This document shows positions 16,145 through 24,555 of a stretch of 64,000 nucleotides of DNA, in pieces. This DNA comes from Nonomuraea sp. NBC_00507. GTDB lineage: Bacteria; Actinomycetota; Actinomycetes; Streptosporangiales; Streptosporangiaceae. The notes beneath the pieces were generated by a model, which saw only the letters and a list, made by a program, of their open reading frames with translations, did no database searches and was not told the DNA's origin. Location: the NCBI RefSeq assembly GCF_036013525.1, contig NZ_CP107853.1, forward strand, positions 4,340,001-4,404,000, in the 5' to 3' direction. The number at the start of each line of letters is the position of its first letter. Positions within the stretch are counted from its first letter, which is position 1. The translations under genes and the position numbers were made by a program.

Positions 16145-16414
16145 CGCGGAGCCGGAGCCTTTGCTATCTTGAACACGCACGATAATCAATCCTGTACACA
16201 ATGAAGTCGCAAGGCGGCCCGGGCCGGTCGTCTCAGGGCGCGGAGACCTCCAGACGGTAGTCGGGTCTGTGAAACGCCAAGCACCCCATTCCACGATCTG
16301 CGGCGTCTTCGCCGCGGGTTCCTGCCGAAGGCGGGATGGGAGTCCTCGTCGTCCACGGCTAGGTGCAGGTCAATGCGGCGCCTCTGGGTAGGGTCGAATT
16401 AGGAGGTGGTCGTC

Positions 16415-16690
16415 GTGGATTACAAACAGTGGAACGTACAGATCTGGATCAGCGAGGATGACGCCGACGCTCTGACCACGGCCACGGCGGTGTTGTTCAC
16501 GCCGGACGGCAAGCGGCACGAGAGCGTGGCGCACGCCCGCCGCAACCCGGTCGACCGGCCAGTGCCCGGGATCGGGGACGAGCTGGCCGCTGGGCGAGCA
16601 CTGTCGGAGCTCGCCTCGAAGCTGATCGAGGATGGCGCGAAGGACGTCGCCCAGATGGCCGGCACGGCTGGACGGGCCGGCGCGACCTGA
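16415..16690 (+). CDS. DUF1876 (dsRBD-like fold) small protein
   Basis: A 91-residue protein (starts MDYKQWNVQIWISEDD) with DGKRHESVAHARRNPVDRPVPGIGDELAAGRAL, the DUF1876 pattern; this actinobacterial family has a dsRNA-binding-like fold but no established role. GTG 16415 is chosen because GGAGG (16402-16406) is 8 nt upstream, whereas the GTG at 16406 overlaps it. Upstream 16145-16414 has no gene. Confidence 0.8.
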   Translation: MDYKQWNVQIWISEDDADALTTATAVLFTPDGKRHESVAHARRNPVDRPVPGIGDELAAGRALSELASKLIEDGAKDVAQMAGTAGRAGAT

Positions 16691-16698
16691 TCTGTAGG

Positions 16699-16742
16699 CC
16701 TGGCCGGGCCGCCTGCGCTAGAGCAGCCCGGCCCCGGCCAGG
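16699..16742. terminator. Bidirectional hairpin between convergent genes
   Basis: CCTGGCCGGG (16699-16708) pairs perfectly with CCCGGCCAGG (16733-16742); an alternative 8-bp pairing GGCCGGGC/GCCCGGCC competes. The hairpin spans the stop codon of the leftward aldolase gene and the end of the DUF1876 gene, fitting a shared terminator. No T-run. Confidence 0.5.
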
Positions 16743-17623
16743 AGCTTGCCGATCTGACCGATCTCGTCGTCGTTGAGCGGGATCTGCGGGAGCGCGGTGA
16801 TCGGGCAGTCGATGACACCGCGCAGGTGCAACGCGGCCTTGAACGCTCCGAGCCCCGACGAGCTGCCGCCCATGCGCGTGCCGCCGACCCGGACGATCTC
16901 GAACAGCCTGACCAGGCGCTCCTGCTCCGCCCTGGCCGCCTGCCAGTCGCCGCCCGAGGCGTGCCGGTAGAGCTCGACGTAGCCGTGCGGGTCCACGTTT
17001 CCGAGCCCGGGCACGACGCCGTCGGCTCCCATCCACAGTGCCGAGTCGACGGTCACTTCCGACCCGGTCAGCACGCTGAACGGCGCTTCCCGCCCCATGA
17101 TGACCTGCCGCAGGCCGCCGTCGTCGCCGCTGGAGTCCTTGACCCCGGCCAGCACCCCCTCGGCGGCCAGCTCCAGCAGCAGCTCGGCGCTGAGCTTGGT
17201 GTGCACGGAGACCGGCAGGTCGTAGGCGTAGACGGGCAGGCCGCTGTGGGCGGCGATCGTACGGAAGTGGGTGCGGATCTCCTCCGGGTGGGTGCGCGTG
17301 TAGAACGGCGCGGTGGCCACCAGCCCGGACGCCCCGGCCTCGATCGCGACCCGCGCGTGGTCGAGCACCCGCGGGGTCGTCATGTCGATCACCCCGGCCA
17401 GCACCGGCACCTGCCCCGCCACGTGCCCGACCACGGTGTCCAGCACCACCCGCCGCTGCGCGTCCGTCAGGTACGCCACCTCCGACGACGAACCGAGCAC
17501 GAACAGCGCATCCACCCCGCCCGCCAGAAGGTGGTCGACCAGCCGCGTGAGTGACGCGGCGTCCACCGAGTAGTCAGGGGTCATGGGGGTGCATACCGGG
17601 GGGATGACGCCGGTCAAACTCAT
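16718..17623 (-). CDS. Dihydrodipicolinate synthase/N-acetylneuraminate lyase-family aldolase
   Basis: The 301-residue TIM-barrel protein starts MSLTGVIPPVCTPMTPDY. It has LFVLGSSSEVAYLT at the pyruvate-binding GTTGE position, Tyr in LPVYAYDLP (catalytic Tyr) and Lys in LAGVKDSSGDDGG (Schiff-base Lys). The family condenses or cleaves 2-keto acids. GTTGE is replaced by GSSSE, and the gene ends an ABC transporter operon (ATGA overlap with the ATPase), so a catabolic lyase acting on an imported substrate is more likely than lysine synthesis. Confidence 0.85.
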   Translation of the reverse strand: MSLTGVIPPVCTPMTPDYSVDAASLTRLVDHLLAGGVDALFVLGSSSEVAYLTDAQRRVVLDTVVGHVAGQVPVLAGVIDMTTPRVLDHARVAIEAGASGLVATAPFYTRTHPEEIRTHFRTIAAHSGLPVYAYDLPVSVHTKLSAELLLELAAEGVLAGVKDSSGDDGGLRQVIMGREAPFSVLTGSEVTVDSALWMGADGVVPGLGNVDPHGYVELYRHASGGDWQAARAEQERLVRLFEIVRVGGTRMGGSSSGLGAFKAALHLRGVIDCPITALPQIPLNDDEIGQIGKLLAGAGLL

Positions 17624-18618
17624 ACGCGCTCCTGGATCAGCTCTACATCGGTCGCTCCCGCCGCCACCGGATGGTGACAGTGGAAGAGGTGGTCGTCGTC
17701 GGTCACCGCGGCGGGCATCTCCACCGCGCACAGGTCGTCCGCCCGCCAGCACCGCGTGCGGAACGGGCACCCGCTCGGCGGCCGCGTCGCCGACGGCACG
17801 GTGCCCACCAGCGGGATCGGGTTGATGGGCGAGATCAGCCCGGGCGTCGCGGAGAACAGCGCCCGCGTGTACGGATGCCGCGCCCCCAGCGGGACGGCCT
17901 GCGCCGGTGCCTGCTCGACGATCCTGCCCAGATACATGGTGACCACGCGGTCGCTCATCCTGCGCACGGTCTGGATGTCGTGCGAGACGAACACCAGCGC
18001 CAGCCCGAGCCGCTCCTTCAGATCCAACAGCAGGTTGAGGATCTGCGCACGGACCGACACGTCGAGCGCGCTGGTGGGCTCGTCGGCGATGAGCAGGTCG
18101 GGTTCGAGCGCGAGCGCCCTGGCCACGGCCACCCGCTGGCGCTGCCCGCCGGACAGCTGCCCCGGTAGCGCGTCGGCGGCGCTCCTGGGCAGGCCGACGA
18201 GTTCGAGCAGCTCGCGGACGCGAGCGTCGCGCTCGGCAGGGGTGCCGCGTCCGTGCACGTTGAGCGGGTCGCGCAGCACCTGCCTGACCGGCAGGCGCCG
18301 GTTGAGTGCGGTGGACGGGTCCTGGAAGACCATCCCGACGCTGGAGCCGATCAGCGCCCGCCGCTCGGGCTCCTTCAAAGCCCACAGATCCTGGCCGCGG
18401 AAGACGACGGTGCCCGCGGTCGGCCGCTGCAGCCCCACCAGCACCTTGGCCAGCGTGGACTTGCCGCACCCCGACTCACCGACGACGCCGACGGTCTCGC
18501 CCGGGTTGACCGTGAGGTTCGCGGCGGTCAGCGCGTAGACGCGGTCGCGTGAGAACACCCCGCCCGAGCGGGCCTTGTGCACGACGTGCACGTCCGTCAG
18601 CTCAAGCACTCTGCTCAC
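17620..18618 (-). CDS. Oligopeptide-type ABC transporter ATP-binding protein (OppF/DppF-like)
   Basis: The 332-residue ATPase has Walker A GESGCGKST, Q-loop MVFQDPSTALNRR, signature LSGGQRQRVAVARAL, Walker B LLIADEPTSALD and switch VFVSHD, then the C-terminal oligopeptide-transporter domain with CPFRTRC...C...CHHP cysteines that often hold an Fe-S cluster in this subfamily. It starts inside the end of the permease-ATPase fusion gene (17-bp overlap) and overlaps the aldolase start by 4 bp. Confidence 0.95.
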   Translation of the reverse strand: MSRVLELTDVHVVHKARSGGVFSRDRVYALTAANLTVNPGETVGVVGESGCGKSTLAKVLVGLQRPTAGTVVFRGQDLWALKEPERRALIGSSVGMVFQDPSTALNRRLPVRQVLRDPLNVHGRGTPAERDARVRELLELVGLPRSAADALPGQLSGGQRQRVAVARALALEPDLLIADEPTSALDVSVRAQILNLLLDLKERLGLALVFVSHDIQTVRRMSDRVVTMYLGRIVEQAPAQAVPLGARHPYTRALFSATPGLISPINPIPLVGTVPSATRPPSGCPFRTRCWRADDLCAVEMPAAVTDDDHLFHCHHPVAAGATDVELIQERV

Positions 18619-20533
18619 TCCTCACGAGGGCCACGGCCGGATGGTGGCAGGCCACCACGTGCGTGGCGTCTCCCTCCAGCACCGGAGTCTCGGTACGGCA
18701 CACGTCCGTGGCCATCGGGCACCGGTCGGCGAAGCGGCAACCGGCCGGGAAATCGGCCGGGGACGGCACCACGCCGCGGATCTGCGTGAGCCGCTCGGCC
18801 CCCGACTCCAGCGACAGCACCGAGCCGAGCAGGCCACGGGCGTAGTGGTGGGCGGGCGCGCCGACCAGCGTGGCGGTGGCGCCGGCCTCGACGATCTGGC
18901 CGCCGTACATGACGACCACCCGGTCGGTAACGTCGGCGACCAGTGCGAGGTCGTGCGAGACGAGGATGAGGGCGAACCCGAGCTCCTCCCGCAGCCGCAG
19001 CAGCAGCTCGATGACCTGGGCCTGGACGGTCACGTCGAGGGCGGTGGTGGGTTCGTCGGCGACGATCAGCTTCGGGTCGCGCGACAGCGCCATGGCGATG
19101 AGCACCCGCTGGCGCTGCCCGCCCGACAACTCGTGCGGGTAGGACGACAGCGTGCGGCGGGCGTCGAGGCCGACGAGCTCCAGCAGCTCGGTGGGGCTGC
19201 GCCGGCCGCCGCGCCGGGTCACCTGCTTGAGCTGGGCCTTGATGGTCATGGCCGGGTTCAGCGAGGACAGCGCGTCCTGGTAGATCATCGCCATCTCGTG
19301 GCCGAGCAGGCGGCGGCGGGCCCGGCGCGGCAGCGCGAGCAGCTCCTTCTGGTCGAAGCGCACGTGGCCGCTGACGCGGGCGTCGCGCGGCTGCAGGCCC
19401 ATGATGGTGAGCGCGGTCAGCGACTTGCCGCAGCCGGACTCGCCCACCAGGCCGAGCACCTCGCCCGGCCGCACTTCGAAGCCGATGCCGTCCACGATGT
19501 CCACCCCGTCGCCGAACCCGATGCGCAGCCGCTCGACCGCGAGGATCGGCGGGCCCTGCGGGAGCGGGCGGGCGCGTTCTGCCAGCCGCTGGGCGGCCTC
19601 GGCCAGGCCGGGCAGCTCGACGATCTCGCCGGAGCCGGGGCGGGCCTGCTCGAAGGCGTCATCCTTGCGGACGACGGCTTTGGTGGCGGCGGGCGCGGCC
19701 CAGGCGTCGGAGATGCCCTCGGACAGGATGTTCAGCGCCAGCACGGTGATGAGGATCAGCAGGCCGGGGAAGACGGTGGCCCACCAGCCGCCGAGCAGGA
19801 CCAGATTCTTGCCGTCGGCGATGACGCTGCCCCAGGACGGGTTCGGCGGGCGTACGCCGGCGCCGATGAACGACAGCGACGCCTCGAACACGATCGCGTC
19901 GGCCACCATCACCGTGCAGAACACCAGCACCGGCGCCGCGCAGTTGATCGCGACGTGCCTGATGATGATGTGCGGGGTCCTGGCGCCGATGATGCGCTCG
20001 GCCGCCACGTAGTCCTCGCCGTACTGGGCCAGCACATTGGCCCGCACGACCCGGGCCACAGACGGCATGTAGAGGAAGGCCATGGCCATGACCAGCACCG
20101 GGATGCTGCCGCCGAACACGGCCACGAGCACCGCGGCCAGCGCTATGCCGGGGAAGGCCATGATCACGTCGAGCAGGCGCATGATGGTCTCGTCGATCGC
20201 GCGGCGCGAGGTGGCCGCGACCGAGCCGACGATCGCCCCGGCCGCCAGGGCGAGCCCGGTCGCGCCGAGGCCGATGAGCAGCGACCAGCGGGCCCCGTAC
20301 AGGAGTCTGGACAGGATGTCGCGGTTGGCGCTGTCGAGGCCCATCCAGTGCTCGGCGGAGGGTCCGCCGCCGGCGGCTTCCTGGAAGTACGGAGAGTGCG
20401 GCGCGATCCAGGGTGCGAGCAGCGCGGCCAGCACGACGACGGCCATGATGCCGACCGCGACCCAGGACAAGGGCTTCAGCCGGCGGAACCGCATCCCGGG
20501 CCGGGCGAGGCGCTCCGTCAATCCACGTCTCAT
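18602..20533 (-). CDS. Fused ABC transporter permease (OppC-like) and ATPase (OppD-like)
   Basis: A single 643-residue protein joins two subunits that are usually separate. Residues 1-290: OppC-type permease with about six membrane helices and the EAA loop (ERIIGARTPHIIIRHV). Residues 340-643: OppD-type ATPase with GESGCGKS, IYQDALSSLNPAM, LSGGQRQRVLIAMAL, LIVADEPTTALD, LVSHD and the CRFADRC...C...CHHP tail. A linker rich in Ala/Glu connects them. Fusion fixes a 1:1 ratio. It overlaps OppB by 4 bp. Confidence 0.95.
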   Translation of the reverse strand: MRRGLTERLARPGMRFRRLKPLSWVAVGIMAVVVLAALLAPWIAPHSPYFQEAAGGGPSAEHWMGLDSANRDILSRLLYGARWSLLIGLGATGLALAAGAIVGSVAATSRRAIDETIMRLLDVIMAFPGIALAAVLVAVFGGSIPVLVMAMAFLYMPSVARVVRANVLAQYGEDYVAAERIIGARTPHIIIRHVAINCAAPVLVFCTVMVADAIVFEASLSFIGAGVRPPNPSWGSVIADGKNLVLLGGWWATVFPGLLILITVLALNILSEGISDAWAAPAATKAVVRKDDAFEQARPGSGEIVELPGLAEAAQRLAERARPLPQGPPILAVERLRIGFGDGVDIVDGIGFEVRPGEVLGLVGESGCGKSLTALTIMGLQPRDARVSGHVRFDQKELLALPRRARRRLLGHEMAMIYQDALSSLNPAMTIKAQLKQVTRRGGRRSPTELLELVGLDARRTLSSYPHELSGGQRQRVLIAMALSRDPKLIVADEPTTALDVTVQAQVIELLLRLREELGFALILVSHDLALVADVTDRVVVMYGGQIVEAGATATLVGAPAHHYARGLLGSVLSLESGAERLTQIRGVVPSPADFPAGCRFADRCPMATDVCRTETPVLEGDATHVVACHHPAVALVRSEQSA

Positions 20534-21489
20534 GCGGCGCTCCTGAGTCGAGGGTTGACCAGCAGATACAGAACATCGACGACGAGGTTGACGACCATGA
20601 AGCCGACCGCGATGGTCAGCACCACGCCCTGGACGACCGCAGGGTCGCCGTCGCGCACCGCGTTGATCATGAGCTGGCCCATGCCGGGCAGGCCGTAGAT
20701 CGTCTCGATGACCACGGTGCCGCCGATCAGATAGCCGATGCGCAGGCCGAGCACGGTCAGCGGGGTGATGAGGGCGTTGCGCAGCACGTTGCGGCCGATC
20801 ACGACGATCGGCGGCAGGCCGCTGCCCACGGCGGTGCGGACGTAGTCCCGGTCCAGCTCCTCCACCATCGACGTGCGGATGATGCGGGTGAGCTGGGCGG
20901 CGATCGGCAACGACAACGACAGCGCGGGCAGCGTCATCGACTGCAGCCAGCCGATGGTCGAGTCGGCCGGGTTGATGTAGCCGCCCGTCGGGAACAGGCC
21001 CTCGCCGACGGCCAGATATTGGATCATCAGCAGCGCCAGCCAGAACGGCGGCGCCGCCACCCCGACCAGCGACACCACCCGGATCACCTGGTCGGGCCAG
21101 CGGTCACGGAACAACGCCGCGGTCACGCCGAACACCAGCGACAGCACCACCGCCACGGCCAGTCCGAGGAAGGTGAGCTGCAACGTCAGCGGCAGCGCGG
21201 TCGTCACGGACTCCAGCACCGGCTTCTTGGTGAGCACGCTGGTGCCCATGTCGCCCGTCGCCAGGTCGGCCACGAAGCGCACGTAGCGGATCGGCAGCGG
21301 GTCGAGCAGGCCGTTCTCCAGCTGGAACTGGTGGATCTGCTCGGGGGTCGGGTTCGCGCCCTGGAAGTAGGCGTACTCCGGCTTGCTGTTGGAGAAACGC
21401 ATCACGATGAACACGAACGCGATCACCCCGAGCAGCACGGGGATCAGGATGAGGAGCCGCCGCAGCAGCATCCGGGCGACGAGCGTCAT
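20530..21489 (-). CDS. Oligopeptide-type ABC transporter permease (OppB-like)
   Basis: 319 residues with an N-terminal helix (LLILIPVLLGVIAFVFIV), the periplasmic segment ending in GDMGTS, four or five further membrane helices and the EAA-type loop (YVRTAVGSGLPPIVVIGRNVLRNAL). Start and stop overlap the neighbouring genes by 4 bp each, so it is the second gene of the five-gene operon. Together with the fused OppC-OppD, OppF and the lipoprotein it forms a complete importer. Confidence 0.94.
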   Translation of the reverse strand: MTLVARMLLRRLLILIPVLLGVIAFVFIVMRFSNSKPEYAYFQGANPTPEQIHQFQLENGLLDPLPIRYVRFVADLATGDMGTSVLTKKPVLESVTTALPLTLQLTFLGLAVAVVLSLVFGVTAALFRDRWPDQVIRVVSLVGVAAPPFWLALLMIQYLAVGEGLFPTGGYINPADSTIGWLQSMTLPALSLSLPIAAQLTRIIRTSMVEELDRDYVRTAVGSGLPPIVVIGRNVLRNALITPLTVLGLRIGYLIGGTVVIETIYGLPGMGQLMINAVRDGDPAVVQGVVLTIAVGFMVVNLVVDVLYLLVNPRLRSAA

Positions 21490-23090
21490 GTCCTCTTGGC
21501 CTGCAGGAGGTTGATGCCGGGGTAGGGCTGGGCGCGGATGCCGGACAACTTCTTCGGGTCCCAGGCCGTCATCAGCTCGTTGTGCACGACCGGGTAGAGG
21601 ATGGCCTGCTCAGCCACGAAGTCCAGATATTTGTGGATGAGCTCGGTCCTCTTGGCCTTGTCCGTTTCCTTGCTGGCCTCGTCCATCATCGCGAAGAGCT
21701 TCTTGGCGTCGTCGCTGCCGTCCCACTTGGCGTACTTCATCCACAGGCCGCCGGGCACGTAGTTGTAGTGCAGGATCAGGTCGGCGTCCATGCCGAACTG
21801 GTTGGGGTTCGAGGCCGCCGCGACCACCTGATAGTCCTGGAACTGGTCCATCTTGGTGAACAACGCGGCCGTGTCCTGCGGCTCCAGCGTGGTCTTGATG
21901 CCGATGGCCTCCCAGGAGGCGGCGATGGTCGGCAGGCAGTCGGCGATCCAGCTCACGTTGACGGCCATGAGGTTGATCGTCAGGTTGTCGACGCCGGCCT
22001 CCTTGAGCAGCGCCTTCGCCTTCTCCGGGTCGTAGTCGTAGACGACCGAGGCCCGCTTGTGGTCCGGGTGGCCCTCGTTGAGGAAGGAGCTGGAGACCGT
22101 GCCGTGGCCCTTGAGCGCCACGTCGATCATCTTCTGCTTGTCGATCGCGTAGTGCAGCGCCTGGCGGACGCGTACGTCGTCGAACGGCTTGGTGCCCGTG
22201 TTGAACATCAGGAACATGTGGTTCATGCCCTTGCCGCCCTCGACCGTCAGGCCTTGCTGCTTGAGCTGCTCGACGTTGGCGTACGGGATGTTGTCGGCGA
22301 TCTGGGCCTCGGCCGAGCCGCCGGAGATCTTGGCGACGCGGGCCGCGGCGTCCACGATCGTCAGCCAGTTCATCTTCTTGACCGTGGCCGGGCGCGGGCC
22401 GTTGTAACCGTCGAACGCCTCGAACGAGGTGTTGGACTTGGGGTTGTGGGAGGTCTGCTTGTACGGTCCCGAGCCCATCGTCATGCCGCTCTTCGCCTTG
22501 TCCCACGCGCCCGCCTGACTGAAGACGTGCTTGGGCATGATCTTGGCGATGGTCAGCCTGGGCGCGGCGTCGGGGAAGGGGAACTTGAAGACGAGCTCGA
22601 CGTTCTTGTCGTCGACCTTCTTCACCTCCTGGAGCCAGGACTTGAAGAAGTTGCCGGTCAGGACATTGTCGGGGCCCAGGATCCGCTCGAAGGTGAAGAC
22701 CACGTCGTCGGCGGTGACCGGCTGCCCGTCGTGCCACTTGGCGCCGTCCCGCAGGGTGAACGTCCAGGTGGTGGCGTTGAGGTCGGACGGCACCGCGGTG
22801 GCCAGCGCCGGGTAGGGCTCGCGGGTGATCGGGTCGGTGTCGAGTAATCCCTCGTAAACATGGCTGATCCCGGCCATCGCGAACGCCGACGCCGTCTGCG
22901 TGGGGTCCCAGCTCTGGTCGTTGCCGTACCCGATGACGGCGGTGATCAGGTCTTTGTTGGATCCGGCGCCTACCGAGCCGGTCGAGGCCGGACCTCCGGA
23001 ACAGGCGGAGAGGGTTGCCGCGATGAACGCCGCCGCACCCGTCGCCCCGCTGTAACGCAGGAAGTCACGGCGGCTGAACTCAGAGCTCAC
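21486..23090 (-). CDS. Extracellular solute-binding lipoprotein, family 5
   Basis: From GTG 23090 (GGAGG 6 nt upstream) the protein starts SSEFSRRDFLRYSG, a twin-arginine motif, followed by a hydrophobic stretch ending in the lipobox LSAC. The mature part is a family-5 peptide-type binding protein (EPYPALATAVPS, KWHDGQPVTADDVVFTFERI, RQALHYAIDKQKM). It is the receptor of the downstream importer, exported folded by Tat and lipid-anchored. The dedicated aldolase at the operon end suggests a sugar-acid or other non-peptide substrate (inference). An in-frame upstream start at 23132 is less likely. Confidence 0.92.
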   Translation of the reverse strand: MSSEFSRRDFLRYSGATGAAAFIAATLSACSGGPASTGSVGAGSNKDLITAVIGYGNDQSWDPTQTASAFAMAGISHVYEGLLDTDPITREPYPALATAVPSDLNATTWTFTLRDGAKWHDGQPVTADDVVFTFERILGPDNVLTGNFFKSWLQEVKKVDDKNVELVFKFPFPDAAPRLTIAKIMPKHVFSQAGAWDKAKSGMTMGSGPYKQTSHNPKSNTSFEAFDGYNGPRPATVKKMNWLTIVDAAARVAKISGGSAEAQIADNIPYANVEQLKQQGLTVEGGKGMNHMFLMFNTGTKPFDDVRVRQALHYAIDKQKMIDVALKGHGTVSSSFLNEGHPDHKRASVVYDYDPEKAKALLKEAGVDNLTINLMAVNVSWIADCLPTIAASWEAIGIKTTLEPQDTAALFTKMDQFQDYQVVAAASNPNQFGMDADLILHYNYVPGGLWMKYAKWDGSDDAKKLFAMMDEASKETDKAKRTELIHKYLDFVAEQAILYPVVHNELMTAWDPKKLSGIRAQPYPGINLLQAKRT

Positions 23091-23121
23091 GGATGCCTCC
23101 TGGTGCCTAACGTAGAACGTG

Positions 23122-23136
23122 GGACATCCCATGTCC
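23122..23136. promoter_or_regulatory. Candidate GntR operator GGACAT-CCC-ATGTCC
   Basis: A perfect 6-bp inverted repeat with 3-bp spacer lies between the solute-binding protein start (23090) and the divergent GntR gene (23228). The sequence TAACGT(A/G)GA also occurs on both sides (23108 and 23148). Likely site for the GntR regulator; inferred from symmetry and location. Confidence 0.5.
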
Positions 23137-23227
23137 TATCTTGTGCGTAACGTGGACGCTAAATGCTGCACGCGCTTGAGGTCAACAGAAGATTTCAGGA
23201 TTGTTACCTACGACGAAAGGATCCTTC

Positions 23228-23938
23228 ATGGCCGCAGTTCCGCGTCCGACACGGCCCAGCCGTGCCGTCGAGGCCCAGGAGGGCGTCAAGGACCTGATCG
23301 TCCGGCGCGGTCTTGTGGCAGGGGATCCCTTGCCGACCGAGTCCGAGCTCATGGAGCAACTCCAGGTGAGCCGCAACTCGATCAGGGAGGCGCTCAAGGC
23401 GCTGCAGGCGGTCGGCATCGTCGAGATCCGCCACGGCTTCGGCATGTTCGTGGGCCGCATGTCGCTGGCCGGGCTGGTGGACGAGCTGGCCTTCCACAGC
23501 CGCATCACGCTGCAGAACGGCAAGAACCACCTCGCGCACCTCGTCGAGATCCGCGAGCTCCTGGAGCGCGGTCTCGTCCAGCGCCTCATCGACCTGGGCG
23601 CCGAGGCCGACCTGACGCCGGTGGCCGACGTCATCGCCCGGATGGACGCCGAGGCTGAGCAGGGCCTGGTCTCACCGGAGACCGACCGTCTCTTCCACGA
23701 CCTGCTCTACCGGCCGCTCGGCAACCCGCTCGTGAGCCAGCTCCTGGGCGCGTTCTGGGATGTCTATTACCAGCTGCGCGACCACCTCGGCACGCCCGAC
23801 GAGCCGCCGGGGGACGTGGCCAAGCGGCATCGCGACATCTACACGGCCGTGCTGGCGGGCGACGGGCCGGCCGCGGCCGCCGCCGTGACCGCCCACTTCG
23901 ACGGCGTACGCAACCGGCTGGCCCGGCTCAGGGGCTGA
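23228..23938 (+). CDS. GntR-family regulator, FadR (FCD) subfamily
   Basis: The 236-residue protein has the GntR winged helix at residues 18-70 (LPTESELMEQLQVSRNSIRE, ALQAVGIVEIRHGFGMFV) and an all-helical ligand domain with FHDLLYRPLGNPLV and a final AHFDGVRNRLARL, the FCD type that binds carboxylic acids. ATG 23228 follows GAAAGGA. It is divergent from the transporter/aldolase operon and is its probable regulator; an FCD domain fits an organic-acid inducer. Confidence 0.9.
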   Translation: MAAVPRPTRPSRAVEAQEGVKDLIVRRGLVAGDPLPTESELMEQLQVSRNSIREALKALQAVGIVEIRHGFGMFVGRMSLAGLVDELAFHSRITLQNGKNHLAHLVEIRELLERGLVQRLIDLGAEADLTPVADVIARMDAEAEQGLVSPETDRLFHDLLYRPLGNPLVSQLLGAFWDVYYQLRDHLGTPDEPPGDVAKRHRDIYTAVLAGDGPAAAAAVTAHFDGVRNRLARLRG

Positions 23939-23944
23939 AGGTCT

Positions 23945-24526
23945 TCAGGCGGGCCAGCGCTCCACCCGGCGCCAGTGCCGCCGCCACTCGCCGTACCACT
24001 GCGCGAACCAGGGGTGGGCGCCGGCCAGCGGCATGATGTACGCGACGGTCTCCAGGTAGTAGCGCCGCTGGAACCGCCACGACATGCGCTGCAGCTCCTG
24101 CACGTTGCTCGCCCGGTCGGCCAGCTTCACGAGCACGGCCTGCGGAGGCGCCTTGACGAGCGAGCCCAGGTAGTCGCCCTTGGCCGCGCCGCGCGGCTTG
24201 GTCACCCAGCGCACGAGCTCCGCCACCCGATCCCCGAACCGTCGCGCGATCTCCCGCTCCGTGCACGGCGTGTCCTCCAGCACGTCGTGCAGCACGATCG
24301 CGACCAGCACGTCCCGGTCGTCGATCCCGGCGCCGGCCACGGCCACCTCCAGCGCCTCCAGCAAATGCTCCACGTACAGCCGCCCGGTCGGCCGCTGCTG
24401 CACCCCGTGCCACCGCCCGGCGAACGCGACCGCCTCCCGCAACGCTTCCACCGTGGTCGCCGGGAGCGCCCGCGCGAGCGGGACCTCCGCGTGCTTCCAG
24501 GACGGCCAGCTCGTGAAGATCTCCAT
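23945..24526 (-). CDS. HD-domain phosphohydrolase (SpoT/MESH1-like)
   Basis: The 193-residue protein has YVEHLLEAL (first His), AIVLHDVLEDT (HD plus ED) and VKLADRASNVQEL (final Asp), the arrangement of the ppGpp-hydrolase domain of RelA/SpoT and of stand-alone MESH1 proteins. No synthetase or TGS/ACT domains are present. It may hydrolyse (p)ppGpp or another nucleotide; activity on ppGpp is inferred from motif order. It ends 6 bp after the convergent GntR gene. Confidence 0.8.
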   Translation of the reverse strand: MEIFTSWPSWKHAEVPLARALPATTVEALREAVAFAGRWHGVQQRPTGRLYVEHLLEALEVAVAGAGIDDRDVLVAIVLHDVLEDTPCTEREIARRFGDRVAELVRWVTKPRGAAKGDYLGSLVKAPPQAVLVKLADRASNVQELQRMSWRFQRRYYLETVAYIMPLAGAHPWFAQWYGEWRRHWRRVERWPA

Positions 24527-24555
24527 CCCGCTCCTTCCTGTCTTAGGGTGAGAAT

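Noticed and set aside
18575..20698. 707-codon open frame on the plus strand opposite the ABC transporter genes
   Set aside because: It is a shadow of high-GC coding DNA: composition is Gly/Arg/His/Asp-rich without motifs, while the minus strand has complete permease and ATPase motifs.
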